NCBI GenBank assembly: GCA_002501485.1
Contig: DLTS01000059.1
Coordinates: 1-64,000, forward strand
DNA: 64,000 nt
DNA from: Acidimicrobiaceae bacterium UBA7830
GTDB lineage: Bacteria; Actinomycetota; Acidimicrobiia; Acidimicrobiales; Ilumatobacteraceae
Direction: 5' to 3'
How positions within the stretch are numbered: the first letter of the stretch is position 1; every line of letters starts with the position of its first letter. Shown here in pieces: positions 26,972 through 34,922 of this stretch. The position numbers and the translations under genes are program-made. The notes under the pieces are model-generated. The model ran no database searches. It was not told the DNA's origin and saw only the letters and a program-made list of their open reading frames with translations.

Positions 26972-27733
26972 TCAGCCGTTGTGGTGATCTCTGGCGAGCA
27001 TGATGTGCTCAACTTCTACAAGCTGTTCATGGTCGTTCACACCCCGAGCTTCGTCTGGTTCGGTGCTGACCGATCCAACGTGTCCGTCTTGAGCGAGGGT
27101 GGTGATCGCATCGGTGAGGTAGTACTCGTGTTGGGAGTTATCGGTACTAAGTTCGCTCAGTGCGGGCAGCAACTGGGCATGGTTGAACACATAGACCCCG
27201 GCATTCCACTCTGTGATGAGCAGCTCAGCCGGTGAGGCATCGCGTTGTTCAACAATTCGCTCGACAGAGCCGTCAGCTTTTCGAACGATGCGCCCGTAGC
27301 CGGTGGGGTCATCGAGTTCACTCGTGAGAAGTGTCAATGAGTGGCTGTTCGCAATGTGATTCGATACAAGACGATTGATGGTCTCTGCGGTTAAGAGCGG
27401 GGTATCTCCTGGAAGCACGATCACTGCGTCATCGGCTGATGGCGCAGAGAGAGCGGTAACTCCGATTTGGGTGGCGTGACCGGTTCCGTGCTGCTCATGT
27501 TGAGTCGCGAACCTGATATTGGCCCAGGTGGGCGCCGCTTGTTGAACGGTCTCTACGACGAGGTCACCACCATGCCCAACTACAACAGAGATCTCATCGG
27601 GTTGGGTAGCGGCGAGCGCATCAACGACATGCAGCACCATCGCTTTCCCACAAACTTCATGCAGCGGCTTTGGCAGATCGGACTTCATACGGGTTCCGGC
27701 CCCTGCAGCGAGAACGACGGCACGGAGGGTCAT
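26972..27733 (-). CDS. GlmU-type UDP-GlcNAc pyrophosphorylase, N-terminal domain only
   Basis: A 253-residue nucleotidyltransferase. Motifs of the GlmU uridyltransferase half are clear: VVLAAGAGTRMKSDLPKPLHEV, QHEQHGTGHATQIG, VLPGDTPLL, DDPTGYGRIVRKADG, VEQRDAS, EWNAGVYVF, QHEYYLTDAI and GVNDHEQLVEVE. The protein stops about 15 residues after that point, so the left-handed beta-helix acetyltransferase domain of bifunctional GlmU (about 200 more residues) is absent, and the 114 bases before prs show no remnant. Position upstream of prs identifies it as the glmU locus. The ATG at 27733 shares its A with the CCA end of tRNA-Gln; a longer reading frame through the tRNA is not credible. Confidence 0.88.
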   Translation of the reverse strand: MTLRAVVLAAGAGTRMKSDLPKPLHEVCGKAMVLHVVDALAATQPDEISVVVGHGGDLVVETVQQAAPTWANIRFATQHEQHGTGHATQIGVTALSAPSADDAVIVLPGDTPLLTAETINRLVSNHIANSHSLTLLTSELDDPTGYGRIVRKADGSVERIVEQRDASPAELLITEWNAGVYVFNHAQLLPALSELSTDNSQHEYYLTDAITTLAQDGHVGSVSTEPDEARGVNDHEQLVEVEHIMLARDHHNG

Positions 27734-27735
27734 GG

Positions 27736-27807
27736 TTCCGGGGAGAGGACTCGAACCCCTACAAACGGCACCAAAAACCGCTGTCCTGCCAATTAGACGA
27801 CCCCGGA
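27736..27807 (-). tRNA. tRNA-Gln (anticodon TTG)
   Basis: The minus strand folds as a full cloverleaf: acceptor TCCGGGG/CCCCGGA, anticodon loop TTTTGGT with anticodon TTG, and T-arm AGGGG-TTCGAGT-CCTCT. The discriminator is A at 27736 and an encoded CCA follows at 27735-27733, its last A being the first base of the downstream glmU-like ATG. TACCGT lies 11 bases upstream as a possible -10. Confidence 0.95.
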
Positions 27808-27818
27808 TCGTTCTCCAT

Positions 27819-27824
27819 ACGGTA
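27819..27824 (-). promoter_or_regulatory. Candidate -10 element for tRNA-Gln/glmU
   Basis: TACCGT on the minus strand, 11 bases before the mature 5' end of tRNA-Gln, would place the transcription start a few bases upstream of the tRNA. Confidence 0.4.
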
Positions 27825-27923
27825 CCGCCTGATTCGTTGGTCTCTGCGCCGAGCACTGCATCTCAGAAAAGTTGAGTTTCTCGTCGACTGGTCCTGGAGA
27901 GCGTGAACAAGAGTTTGTGGCGG

Positions 27924-27929
27924 TAGCGT
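27924..27929 (+). promoter_or_regulatory. Candidate -10 element for the bS22 gene
   Basis: TAGCGT (followed by CT) lies ten bases before the bS22 ATG and no Shine-Dalgarno is present; the same TAGCGTCT octamer precedes metG and ychF. Confidence 0.45.
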
Positions 27930-27939
27930 CTGCAAACCT

Positions 27940-28032
27940 ATGGGTTCGCTCGTCAAGAAGCGCCGCAAGCGCATGCGTAAAAAAAAGCACAAGAAGATGT
28001 TGCGACGGACGCGTCACCAACGTCGCAAATAG
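27940..28032 (+). CDS. Small ribosomal subunit protein bS22-like (AURKAIP1/COX24 domain), 30 aa
   Basis: ATG 27940 opens a 30-residue, extremely basic ORF beginning MGSLVKKRRKRMRKKKHKK and ending RRTRHQRRK. It matches the tiny AURKAIP1/COX24-domain proteins of actinobacteria, which in mycobacteria were identified as ribosomal protein bS22 of the 30S subunit. More than half of the residues are Lys or Arg. There is no Shine-Dalgarno; a TAGCGT hexamer ten bases upstream suggests a (nearly) leaderless mRNA. It stands alone between divergent tRNA-Gln and convergent ispE, and is easily missed because of its size. Confidence 0.9.
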   Translation: MGSLVKKRRKRMRKKKHKKMLRRTRHQRRK

Positions 28033-28041
28033 CGCCGTCCT

Positions 28042-28785
28042 TTACATCGCTTTTCTCGTCCGCGCAACGTGCACAACAGCGCCCTCGCCGATCAATTCGA
28101 CGAGGGCGTCATCGCGCTCACCCTCAACAAACCAAGTAGACCCGCTCCCTGCAAGTGCTGGAACAGTGCCGGTAAGACTCATAATCTGTTCGCGCCACCA
28201 TTTAAGTTTGGGCTCCACATGCAGAGCGGCCGGTTCGAGATCATTCAGACCCTCACCGGTCGGACCGCCAAGTTCATCCCACGTTCGATAGACCGCAAGA
28301 GTGCTGACGTGCAGCGGCGGTGCAACCAGTGTGAAGGTGAGGTCAAGATGCGGGAGAGGCTCAATGTTCTCACCAATTCCGGTGATCCGAGCTCTCCCGC
28401 CGCGAAGACAAAAGGGGACGTCGGCCCCAAGTGTGACCGTCGATGCCGCGTTGGAGATACCAGCCCACCTCAGCACTGCTGCTGCATCGGCTGAACCCCC
28501 GCCGAGACCGCCTCCATGGGGGATGTTCTTTTCAAGATGAATTGATGCAGGACGTTGAGCGAACTTTGTGGCGGCGAGGCAGAGGTTGCTTGAATCTGCA
28601 GGAACACCTTTGGCGAACGGTCCGCTTACCGATAGCGAAGACTTTTCGGCTTCGGCGATTGTCAACGTGTCGCAGAGGTCAAGCGTGACCATTTCTGCAT
28701 CGATGAGGTGAAAGCCGTCAGAGCGAATCCCGGTGACTCGAAGAGAGATGGTTAGTTTTGCGGGGGCGTTAATCGTGGCGCTCAT
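28042..28785 (-). CDS. ispE: 4-diphosphocytidyl-2-C-methyl-D-erythritol kinase
   Basis: A 247-residue GHMP kinase of the MEP isoprenoid pathway. INAPAKLTISLRVTG (substrate Lys), the ATP-binding GGGLGGGSADAAAVLRWAG and the C-terminal VPALAGSGSTWFVEG are characteristic. It is shorter than typical IspE (about 280-300). ATG 28785 is chosen because it makes an ATGA overlap with ksgA; ten extra codons upstream are open but would overlap ksgA more. It is the last gene of the metG-tatD-DPBB-ksgA-ispE unit. Confidence 0.93.
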   Translation of the reverse strand: MSATINAPAKLTISLRVTGIRSDGFHLIDAEMVTLDLCDTLTIAEAEKSSLSVSGPFAKGVPADSSNLCLAATKFAQRPASIHLEKNIPHGGGLGGGSADAAAVLRWAGISNAASTVTLGADVPFCLRGGRARITGIGENIEPLPHLDLTFTLVAPPLHVSTLAVYRTWDELGGPTGEGLNDLEPAALHVEPKLKWWREQIMSLTGTVPALAGSGSTWFVEGERDDALVELIGEGAVVHVARTRKAM

Positions 28786-29594
28786 GCCGAGACTGCTTTT
28801 GTGAGCGCATACCACTCATCGAGTGAGAGCGTTTCAGGGCGTCGCTGAGAGTCGATGTGGGCACTCGCAAACTGTTCTGCGTCGACAGCGGTACTCAGCG
28901 AGCGGCGAAGCATCTTTCGACGCTGACCAAATGCGGTCTTCACGAGCGAAAACATGGTGTCGACGTTCACCTCAGCCAAGGTGTCTCTGCGGCGAATGTC
29001 AACGAGAGCGGATTCAACATTTGGCTGGGGCATGAAGACCGTGCGAGGGATGTGGGCAACCTTTTTGGCATGTGCGTAGTGCGCAACCTTGATGCTGACA
29101 GCCCCGTATTGTTTCGATCCCTCAGATGCGACGAAGCGGTTTGCTGCCTCATCTTGGACGAGAATCAACATTCGTGAAATCTGCGGCACGTCATCGAGCA
29201 GGTCGCAGACGAGCGGTGTTGCAATGTTGTAGGGAAGATTGGCGACAAGTACCCAATCATCGGTTTTGACAACTGCATGCCAGTCGACCTGCATCGCATC
29301 GGCCTCAATGACTGAGATGTTGTCGTCGTCGGGCACAACATCGCGAAGCGCAGTAACCATTCCTCGGTCGTATTCGATCGCAACAATGCGTGGTCGATAT
29401 TCGTGAAGGGCGAGGGTGAGCGAGCCGAGGCCAGGGCCGATTTCAAGGACATTGTCGGTCGATGTGACCTCGGCTAACGCAGCGATTCGCCGAGCTGTAT
29501 TGGCATCGGCCATGAAATTTTGTCCAAGATCTCGTCGAAGATGAAGATCGTGGGCTTCGAGTAACTCTTTGATCTGAGACTTGCTGTGAGTCAC
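28782..29594 (-). CDS. rsmA: 16S rRNA (adenine1518/1519-N6)-dimethyltransferase
   Basis: A 270-residue KsgA/RsmA, which dimethylates two adenines in helix 45 during 30S maturation. Motifs: DLGQNFMADANTARRI, the SAM site VLEIGPGLGSLTLAL, VIEADAMQVDW and the catalytic NLPYNIATPLV, followed by the FMPQPNVESALVDI and FGQRRKMLRRSL family elements. ATGA overlaps with both neighbours show translational coupling with the DPBB gene upstream and ispE downstream. Confidence 0.96.
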   Translation of the reverse strand: MTHSKSQIKELLEAHDLHLRRDLGQNFMADANTARRIAALAEVTSTDNVLEIGPGLGSLTLALHEYRPRIVAIEYDRGMVTALRDVVPDDDNISVIEADAMQVDWHAVVKTDDWVLVANLPYNIATPLVCDLLDDVPQISRMLILVQDEAANRFVASEGSKQYGAVSIKVAHYAHAKKVAHIPRTVFMPQPNVESALVDIRRRDTLAEVNVDTMFSLVKTAFGQRRKMLRRSLSTAVDAEQFASAHIDSQRRPETLSLDEWYALTKAVSA

Positions 29595-30094
29595 CAGCGA
29601 TACTCCACGGTGATCGGAGCATCGGTGGGGTCGCCGATCGCAGCAAATCGGTTGGGGTGCATAATGATGTCTGCGGCATTCTCATCGAGAGCAAGGGCGG
29701 CGATGCAGGTGGTCGATCGGCTGTTATCGAGATTGACGATGGTGACGAACATGCCGAGTTCAGCGCCTCGAGCAAAGCACACATCGTTCGCTTCGATGCT
29801 GTAATCGAATGACGCCGTCCCTCGAAATGCGCTATTCGAGTCGGGCACAGCGATGACGGCTCCTCCCGATGGAGGTGTCGTCACACTTCGATCAAACTGT
29901 GCAAGTCCGGGTTGACCGAGTGGGTCTTCACTAGAGCGCGTTGTTGTCGGTTGCTCAACTGCGACGGTGATGAGAGTGGAAGCGACATCACCTTCATCGC
30001 GGGCGCTAAAGAGAAATGCCACAGGGACCGCCACGATTGTGATTGCGGCGGCGAACGCAACGCGGCGACGCTGAGCACTTTGGCTGTCGATCAT
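29591..30094 (-). CDS. Membrane-anchored protein with degenerate RlpA-like double-psi beta-barrel
   Basis: A 167-residue protein with an N-terminal hydrophobic anchor (VAFAAAITIVAVPVAFLF, about 12-29), a Thr/Ser/Pro-rich spacer and a C-terminal domain (GTASFDYS ... GMFVTIVNLDNSRSTTCIAA ... AADIIMHPNRFAAIGD ... APITVEYRW) that follows the RlpA-like double-psi beta-barrel pattern. The DRGP catalytic Asp region of true RlpA is not recognisable, and two Cys could form a disulfide. It sits between tatD and ksgA, where other actinobacteria have the resuscitation factor rpfB and Bacillus has yabE, so a cell-wall role is a reasonable inference. Overlaps of 4 nt on both sides. Confidence 0.7.
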   Translation of the reverse strand: MIDSQSAQRRRVAFAAAITIVAVPVAFLFSARDEGDVASTLITVAVEQPTTTRSSEDPLGQPGLAQFDRSVTTPPSGGAVIAVPDSNSAFRGTASFDYSIEANDVCFARGAELGMFVTIVNLDNSRSTTCIAALALDENAADIIMHPNRFAAIGDPTDAPITVEYRW

Positions 30095-30864
30095 GTGAGG
30101 CCAAATACGCTGCGAGTGTTTCGAGAGGTAGCGGCCGCAACGTCGAGTGCCGATTCGTTTCGCAGATCGGCAATTGCGGTTCCGACTGTTGCAACGTTGG
30201 CCGGCTGATTCGGCTTGCCTCGAAATGGAACAGGAGCAAGATAGGGGCTATCGGTTTCGACGAGCATTCGGTCGAGAGGGCAGGCCTGAGCCGCGAGTTG
30301 AAGGTCGGTTGCTGAGCGGAAGGTCACGATGCCAGAAAAACTCACGTAGGTATCCCGCTCAAGACAGCGCTCTAGTTCTATGGGTCCGCCTGTGAAACAG
30401 TGAAACACTGTGCGTGAGGGCACACCAGCGGAGTCAAGGATGTCGAACGTGTCGTCCCAGGCACTTCGGGTGTGAATGACCAATGGCAGGTCTCGATCGT
30501 GAGCGATCGCTATTTGTTCTTCGAATGCTGAACGCTGTTGGTCGCGAGGCGAGTTGTCGTAATGGTAGTCGAGTCCCGCCTCTCCGATGGCGACGACGCG
30601 AGGCTCATCAAGAAGGTCAGTAATCGAGGCAACACCGTCGCTTGCCTCATGGGGATGAAGGCCGACGGTGGCGAATACATCATCGTGATGACGGGCAGCA
30701 TCGATCGCAGCGAGACTGCTGTCTCGGTCACAACCAACTACGACGAATGCCTCAACTCCAGCCTTACGTGCCAAATCGAGAGCGGCGTGCGCTCCTCCGG
30801 GGGTGCGCTCGTCATAGACATGGCAATGGGAGTCGATCCAGCGAGGTTGTGAGCGCCCGGTCAT
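30091..30864 (-). CDS. tatD: TatD family metal-dependent hydrolase/DNase
   Basis: A 257-residue TIM-barrel hydrolase. Metal ligands: DSHCHVYD near the N-terminus, GEAGLDYHYD (Glu), VIHTR, FHCFTGG and the C-terminal ETDSPYLAPVPFRGKPNQP. TatD enzymes are Mg-dependent 3'-5' exonucleases on DNA/RNA ends and may also act in tRNA-decay or repair. ATG 30864 begins one base after the metG stop; an in-frame TTG 12 bases earlier is possible. It is linked to metG and ksgA as in many bacteria. Confidence 0.93.
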   Translation of the reverse strand: MTGRSQPRWIDSHCHVYDERTPGGAHAALDLARKAGVEAFVVVGCDRDSSLAAIDAARHHDDVFATVGLHPHEASDGVASITDLLDEPRVVAIGEAGLDYHYDNSPRDQQRSAFEEQIAIAHDRDLPLVIHTRSAWDDTFDILDSAGVPSRTVFHCFTGGPIELERCLERDTYVSFSGIVTFRSATDLQLAAQACPLDRMLVETDSPYLAPVPFRGKPNQPANVATVGTAIADLRNESALDVAAATSRNTRSVFGLT

Positions 30865-30865
30865 G

Positions 30866-32374
30866 TCAACTCGCAATGCGGGGAAAGAGCGGTGTGCCCT
30901 TTTCGACAGGTGCGCCGCCTGCGTAGCCGCCCCACTCGACAGCAGATGGGATGCGCTGCTCGGTCACCGAGCCGCTAAGTCCGAGGCGTTGCCAGATGAG
31001 TTCGCTGGTCTGAGGAATAGCCGGGCTCGAAAGGACGGTGATTATTCGCAGTGCTTCAAGGGCGTCACCCATGACAGCATCGACTTCTTCGCTCGGCTCA
31101 GATTTCCATGGCTCGTTTGTTTCTAGATAGGCGTTTGTCGCCCTGATCAGACCCCAGGTGGCATCAAGAGCTCGTGAAGGAGCGACAGCATCCCATCCTG
31201 TTAGGGCGCCTGCGACAGCAGTTGCGGCGGCTTCCGCCAGGGGAGAGTCTGATCGGGGGGCGGGACCGACACCGCCACATTTCTTTCCAACAACAGTTGC
31301 GACGCGGGCTGCAAGGTTGCCGAGGTTGTTTGCAAGGTCTGAGTTATAGCGACCCACGAGGCCTTCGAATGAGAAGTCGCCATCTGATCCGTATGAGGTC
31401 TCCGCAAGCACGTAATAGCGGAATCCATCGACTCCAACGACGTCGATGAGGTCGAGGGGATTAACGACATTTCCGGTGCTTTTCGCCATCTTTTCGCCAT
31501 CGACAAGAAGCCATCCGCCTACAGCCCAACCCTTTGGAAGATCAATTCCCGCACTCATCAACATTGCAGGCCAGTAGACGCAGTGGTGGCGAATGATGTC
31601 TTTGCCAATGAGGTGGTAATCGACTGGCCAGCGGTTGGTGTAATCGATTGATGGGTCTCCGAACCCTGTTGCCGACAGGTAATTGGTGAGGGCATCGAAC
31701 CAGACGTAGGCAACGTGACGTTCATCCCAGGGAAGTGGGATACCCCAGTCGAGACTCGTTCGACTCACCGAGAAATCACGCAAGCCACCGCGGATGAGAC
31801 CGAGAGCCTCGTTACCCCGAAAGTCAGGCTTGATCGCTCCTGGATGCTCGTCGTACCACTTCAACAGTCGGTCTTGAAAGCGGCTAAGCCGGAAGAAGTA
31901 ATTTTCTTCTTCGAAATGGTCGACTGGGCGCTTATGAATTGGGCAGACACCTCCATCGAGCAGTTCTTCATCAGTGAAATATTCTTCGCACGCCACGCAG
32001 TACTTTCCCGAATAGGTGTCGAGTTCGATATCGCCAGCGTCATAGCAACGCTGGAGGAGTTCTTTTACTGCTGCGTGATGGCGTAGTTCGGTGGTTCGGA
32101 TGAAGTCATCGTTCGAGATATTGAGGCGCCTCCATGCATCAGCAAACTTTGGGGCGATGGTGTCGCAAAATGCTTGAGGGGTCTGCCCTGCTGCGTCCGC
32201 GGCTTGACGAATTTTGAGGCCGTGTTCATCGGTGCCGGTGAGGTACATAACATCGTCACCGAGCAGGCGACGCCAACGGCTGAGTGCATCGCCAACAATG
32301 GTCGTGTACGCATGACCAAGGTGTGGTTCTGCATTGACGTAATAAATCGGGGTAGTGACGTAAAAGCCGCTCAC
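30866..32374 (-). CDS. metG: Methionyl-tRNA synthetase
   Basis: A 502-residue class I MetRS. HIGH appears as PHLGHAYTT at about 17-25, TGTDEHGLKI follows, a zinc knuckle is formed by CVACEEYF ... CPIHKRPV, and KMSKS appears as EKMAKSTGN near 305. The C-terminal anticodon-binding helical domain is present but there is no dimerising EMAP/Trbp111 extension. GTG 32374 lacks a Shine-Dalgarno; TAGCGT lies seven bases upstream. It heads the unit metG-tatD-DPBB-ksgA-ispE. Confidence 0.96.
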   Translation of the reverse strand: MSGFYVTTPIYYVNAEPHLGHAYTTIVGDALSRWRRLLGDDVMYLTGTDEHGLKIRQAADAAGQTPQAFCDTIAPKFADAWRRLNISNDDFIRTTELRHHAAVKELLQRCYDAGDIELDTYSGKYCVACEEYFTDEELLDGGVCPIHKRPVDHFEEENYFFRLSRFQDRLLKWYDEHPGAIKPDFRGNEALGLIRGGLRDFSVSRTSLDWGIPLPWDERHVAYVWFDALTNYLSATGFGDPSIDYTNRWPVDYHLIGKDIIRHHCVYWPAMLMSAGIDLPKGWAVGGWLLVDGEKMAKSTGNVVNPLDLIDVVGVDGFRYYVLAETSYGSDGDFSFEGLVGRYNSDLANNLGNLAARVATVVGKKCGGVGPAPRSDSPLAEAAATAVAGALTGWDAVAPSRALDATWGLIRATNAYLETNEPWKSEPSEEVDAVMGDALEALRIITVLSSPAIPQTSELIWQRLGLSGSVTEQRIPSAVEWGGYAGGAPVEKGTPLFPRIAS

Positions 32375-32381
32375 TATCTAG

Positions 32382-32387
32382 ACGCTA
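32382..32387 (-). promoter_or_regulatory. Candidate -10 element for the metG operon (leaderless)
   Basis: On the minus strand TAGCGT (followed by CT) ends seven bases before the metG GTG; the octamer TAGCGTCT recurs before ychF and the bS22 gene. Confidence 0.5.
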
Positions 32388-32438
32388 TCGGTGTCGCCAT
32401 GTTGAGGCTCGGCATGTGAGGGGTTCGGTGGTTGGCGG

Positions 32439-32444
32439 TAGTTT
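32439..32444 (+). promoter_or_regulatory. Candidate -10 element for the thioesterase gene (leaderless)
   Basis: TAGTTT ends eight bases before ATG 32453, with no Shine-Dalgarno. Confidence 0.35.
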
Positions 32445-32452
32445 CGACACTC

Positions 32453-33283
32453 ATGTCGCATAACTTCGCTGAAGCAACGTCGGTTCGTCGGAGCAGCGCA
32501 ACGAATGAATCGGATGGGATGCGCTACGAGGCAACAGTCTTTGAGGGCTGGGACATTCTCGGCAATACAAACGGTGGGTACCTCATGGTGATGGCCGCTC
32601 GCGCGATGGCAGATGCTGCAGGTCGACCGCCGTTGACGATTACTGCTCATTATTTGTCGCCGGGAGCGGTTGGCGCTCACTTCGTCGATGTCAATGAGGT
32701 TCGCTCTGGTCGACGTTTCGCAACCATGACGGCAGCGGTTATCAATGTTGGAACTGGTCGGGAAGTCATCAGAGTGCTGGGAACATTTGGCCACCATGAC
32801 CTCGACGGCATAGAAAGGTTTGACCGAACCCCACCGGCGATCCCGCCGTATAACGATTGTGAGATCGATGTCGATGGCGATGACCCGAATGCCCAGCCGG
32901 TGCCAGAGCTTCAGCGGCGATTGTCGGTGAGGTTGTCGCCTGATTCGGTTGGATTCCGTTCAGGGAAGCCTCGAGGAGTAGCGGAGATCAAGGGATGGTT
33001 TGATTTTGCAGACGGCCAGACCATTGACCAGTATGGGCTGATCCTTGCGTCTGATTCCTTCCCGCCTGCAGTCTTCAATAGTGGAGTTCCGGTGAGTTGG
33101 GTTCCGACCGTCGAGCTTACGGTTCACTTGCGCGGCCTTCCTGTGCCTGGTCCCCTCGCAGTTGCGTTCAGAACTCGCTACATCTCGGGAGGCATCCTCG
33201 AAGAAGATGGCGAGCTTTGGGATTCGTCGGGTCGACTCGTAGCGCAGTCGCGTCAACTTGCTCTCACGCCGCGTCAAACCTGA
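32453..33283 (+). CDS. Double-hotdog acyl-CoA thioesterase family protein
   Basis: A 276-residue protein with two hotdog halves. The first has GWDILGNTNGGYLMVMAARAMADAAG and ITAHYLSPG, the second VSWVPTVELTVHLRGLPVPGPL and YISGGILEEDGELWDSSGRLVAQSRQLAL, the typical TesB/4HBT-like pattern. It would hydrolyse acyl-CoAs; the chain length is unknown. ATG 32453 is preferred over a TTG 21 bases upstream because the hexamer TAGTTT lies eight bases before it. The end overlaps the convergent HAD gene by 10 bases. Confidence 0.87.
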   Translation: MSHNFAEATSVRRSSATNESDGMRYEATVFEGWDILGNTNGGYLMVMAARAMADAAGRPPLTITAHYLSPGAVGAHFVDVNEVRSGRRFATMTAAVINVGTGREVIRVLGTFGHHDLDGIERFDRTPPAIPPYNDCEIDVDGDDPNAQPVPELQRRLSVRLSPDSVGFRSGKPRGVAEIKGWFDFADGQTIDQYGLILASDSFPPAVFNSGVPVSWVPTVELTVHLRGLPVPGPLAVAFRTRYISGGILEEDGELWDSSGRLVAQSRQLALTPRQT

Positions 33284-34080
33284 CCGGCTCGACGCGCACC
33301 TGCCGTCATGCCGATTGCGAACGCCCCCGCTGCGAGGCCGACCGCTGAGGCGATCGTAAGTCCTCTGCGAGCAACCGTCCGGGTTTGTTGACGGAAATGC
33401 ACGACGGGCCAGCCGTGCTGTCGGGCATGGCGTTCAAGGCGGCTATCGGGGTTGACGACCACTGGGTGGCCGACGGCTGACAGCATCGGTAGATCACTTG
33501 ACGAGTCGCTGTAGGCGTAGCACTGGGTCAAATCGAGATTGTCCCATCGGGCGAGTTGGGTGATCGCCTCGACTTTGCCTTGCCCGTAGCAGAAAGGTCC
33601 GTCGAGTTCACCGGTGTATACGCCGTCAATGACGCGACCTCGTGTCCCGATACCTCCGGTCATTCCTAGCGAAAGCGCGAGGGGTTCAACGATTTCTGTC
33701 GGAGCGGCTGACACGATGAAGGTGCCCCTTCCGGCTTGGCGGTGAAGGTCAAGTAGTCGGCGCGCTTCAGGACGAATTTTTCCGAGGAGTGTTGGGATAA
33801 CGCGTTCATTCAACGATTGAAGGTCATCTTGACGTTGTCCCTTAATGGAACCGAGGATGCGATCTCGTGCCTCATCTGCCACGTCGCTGCCGTGGTCACC
33901 GCGAAGCTTGAACAAAGCTGCGGTCACTCCATCCCGAACAAGTTCAGTGGTGGGCATGAGGTGGGCGGCACGCCCTGCAAGAGCGAGCGTGAACGCCGAT
34001 GAGCCGCTAATGAGGGTTCGGTCAAGGTCGAAGAATGCAGCACTGGGGCCAGGTGTTGCGAGGTGGAGATATTCACTCAT
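33274..34080 (-). CDS. HAD-IB family phosphatase (SerB-like) with C-terminal hydrophobic tail
   Basis: A 268-residue HAD hydrolase: motif I FFDLDRTLISGSSAF, motif II FIVSAAPTEIV, Lys of motif III in CYGQGKVEAI and motif IV AYSDSSSDLPML. This is the HAD-IB arrangement of phosphoserine phosphatase-like enzymes often found beside acyltransferases. The last 25 residues (LTIASAVGLAAGAFAIGMT) form one hydrophobic segment, suggesting membrane association. It overlaps rsmI by ATGA and is the last gene of a DUF192-rsmI-HAD unit. The substrate is not predicted. Confidence 0.88.
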   Translation of the reverse strand: MSEYLHLATPGPSAAFFDLDRTLISGSSAFTLALAGRAAHLMPTTELVRDGVTAALFKLRGDHGSDVADEARDRILGSIKGQRQDDLQSLNERVIPTLLGKIRPEARRLLDLHRQAGRGTFIVSAAPTEIVEPLALSLGMTGGIGTRGRVIDGVYTGELDGPFCYGQGKVEAITQLARWDNLDLTQCYAYSDSSSDLPMLSAVGHPVVVNPDSRLERHARQHGWPVVHFRQQTRTVARRGLTIASAVGLAAGAFAIGMTAGARRAGQV

Positions 34081-34922
34081 GATGTGTTCATCTTTTGAGG
34101 TGAAGGTGACTGTATGACGAGATCGTAGGCCTGCCGTCGCGGAATCCCGAGGCGTCGCGCAACATCTGCTGCTGCGTCACGACGACTTAGGCCTCGGGAC
34201 AAGGCCTCTTCAAGAGCGTTTCGTATCGACTCTTCGGTGATCGTTTGCTGTTCTCGTGGGCGCCCTGCGATGACGATGACATATTCACCGCGTGGTTGCG
34301 CGAGGCGAAGCTCGGCGAGGGTTGATCGGATGGTCTCTTCATGCAGTTTCGTGAGTTCACGACTAATGCTGATCTGTCTGTCACCGCCACAGATTTTGGT
34401 GAGTTCAGCAAGCGTTCGAACGATGCGGTGTGGGGCCTCGTAGAGCACGATCGTTCGGTGCTCGGCGGCGATATCGGTTAGGCGATCGGTTCGTTCTTGG
34501 CCGCGCCGAGGCAGAAAGCCTTCCATGACGAAACGTTCGGTGGGGAGGCCACTCGTAATGAGTGCACTGATGGCAGCGCAGGCTCCGGGAATTGCGCTGA
34601 CGTTGGCGCCGGCATCGATTGCGGCCAGCACAAGGCGTTCACCTGGGTCTGAGATACCCGGCGTTCCGGCGTCAGAGACGACTGCGACGTCATGTCCGGC
34701 GGCTAACTCGTCTACGACTCGTTCGGAGAGACGATGTTCAGTGTGTACGTTGCATACCGCAAGAGATGGCGCAGTAACACCGAGGTGTTGCAACAGCCGA
34801 CCGGTTCGTCGAGTGTCCTCGCAACACACGAGTGCAGCTTTTTCGAGTGTCTCTCGGGCGCGAGGAGTGATATCTCCCAGATTGCCGATCGGTGTGGCGA
34901 CGAGCCACAGCGTGCCAGTCAT
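34077..34922 (-). CDS. rsmI: 16S rRNA (cytidine1402-2'-O)-methyltransferase
   Basis: A 281-residue tetrapyrrole-methylase-fold enzyme that methylates C1402 in the ribosomal P site. Starts TLWLVATPIGNLGDITPRA; CCEDTRRTGRLL, VVSDAGTPGISDPGERLV, VSAIPGACAAISALITSGLPT and FLPRRG are the family's signature blocks. The C-terminal helical domain (ALSRGLSRRDAAADVARRLG) is present. It is coupled by ATGA overlaps to DUF192 upstream and the HAD phosphatase downstream. Confidence 0.95.
   Translation of the reverse strand: MTGTLWLVATPIGNLGDITPRARETLEKAALVCCEDTRRTGRLLQHLGVTAPSLAVCNVHTEHRLSERVVDELAAGHDVAVVSDAGTPGISDPGERLVLAAIDAGANVSAIPGACAAISALITSGLPTERFVMEGFLPRRGQERTDRLTDIAAEHRTIVLYEAPHRIVRTLAELTKICGGDRQISISRELTKLHEETIRSTLAELRLAQPRGEYVIVIAGRPREQQTITEESIRNALEEALSRGLSRRDAAADVARRLGIPRRQAYDLVIQSPSPQKMNTS

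Noticed and set aside
27734..27856. N-terminal extension of the glmU-like frame through the tRNA
   Set aside because: These codons are the tRNA-Gln gene itself; the conserved start is at 27733.
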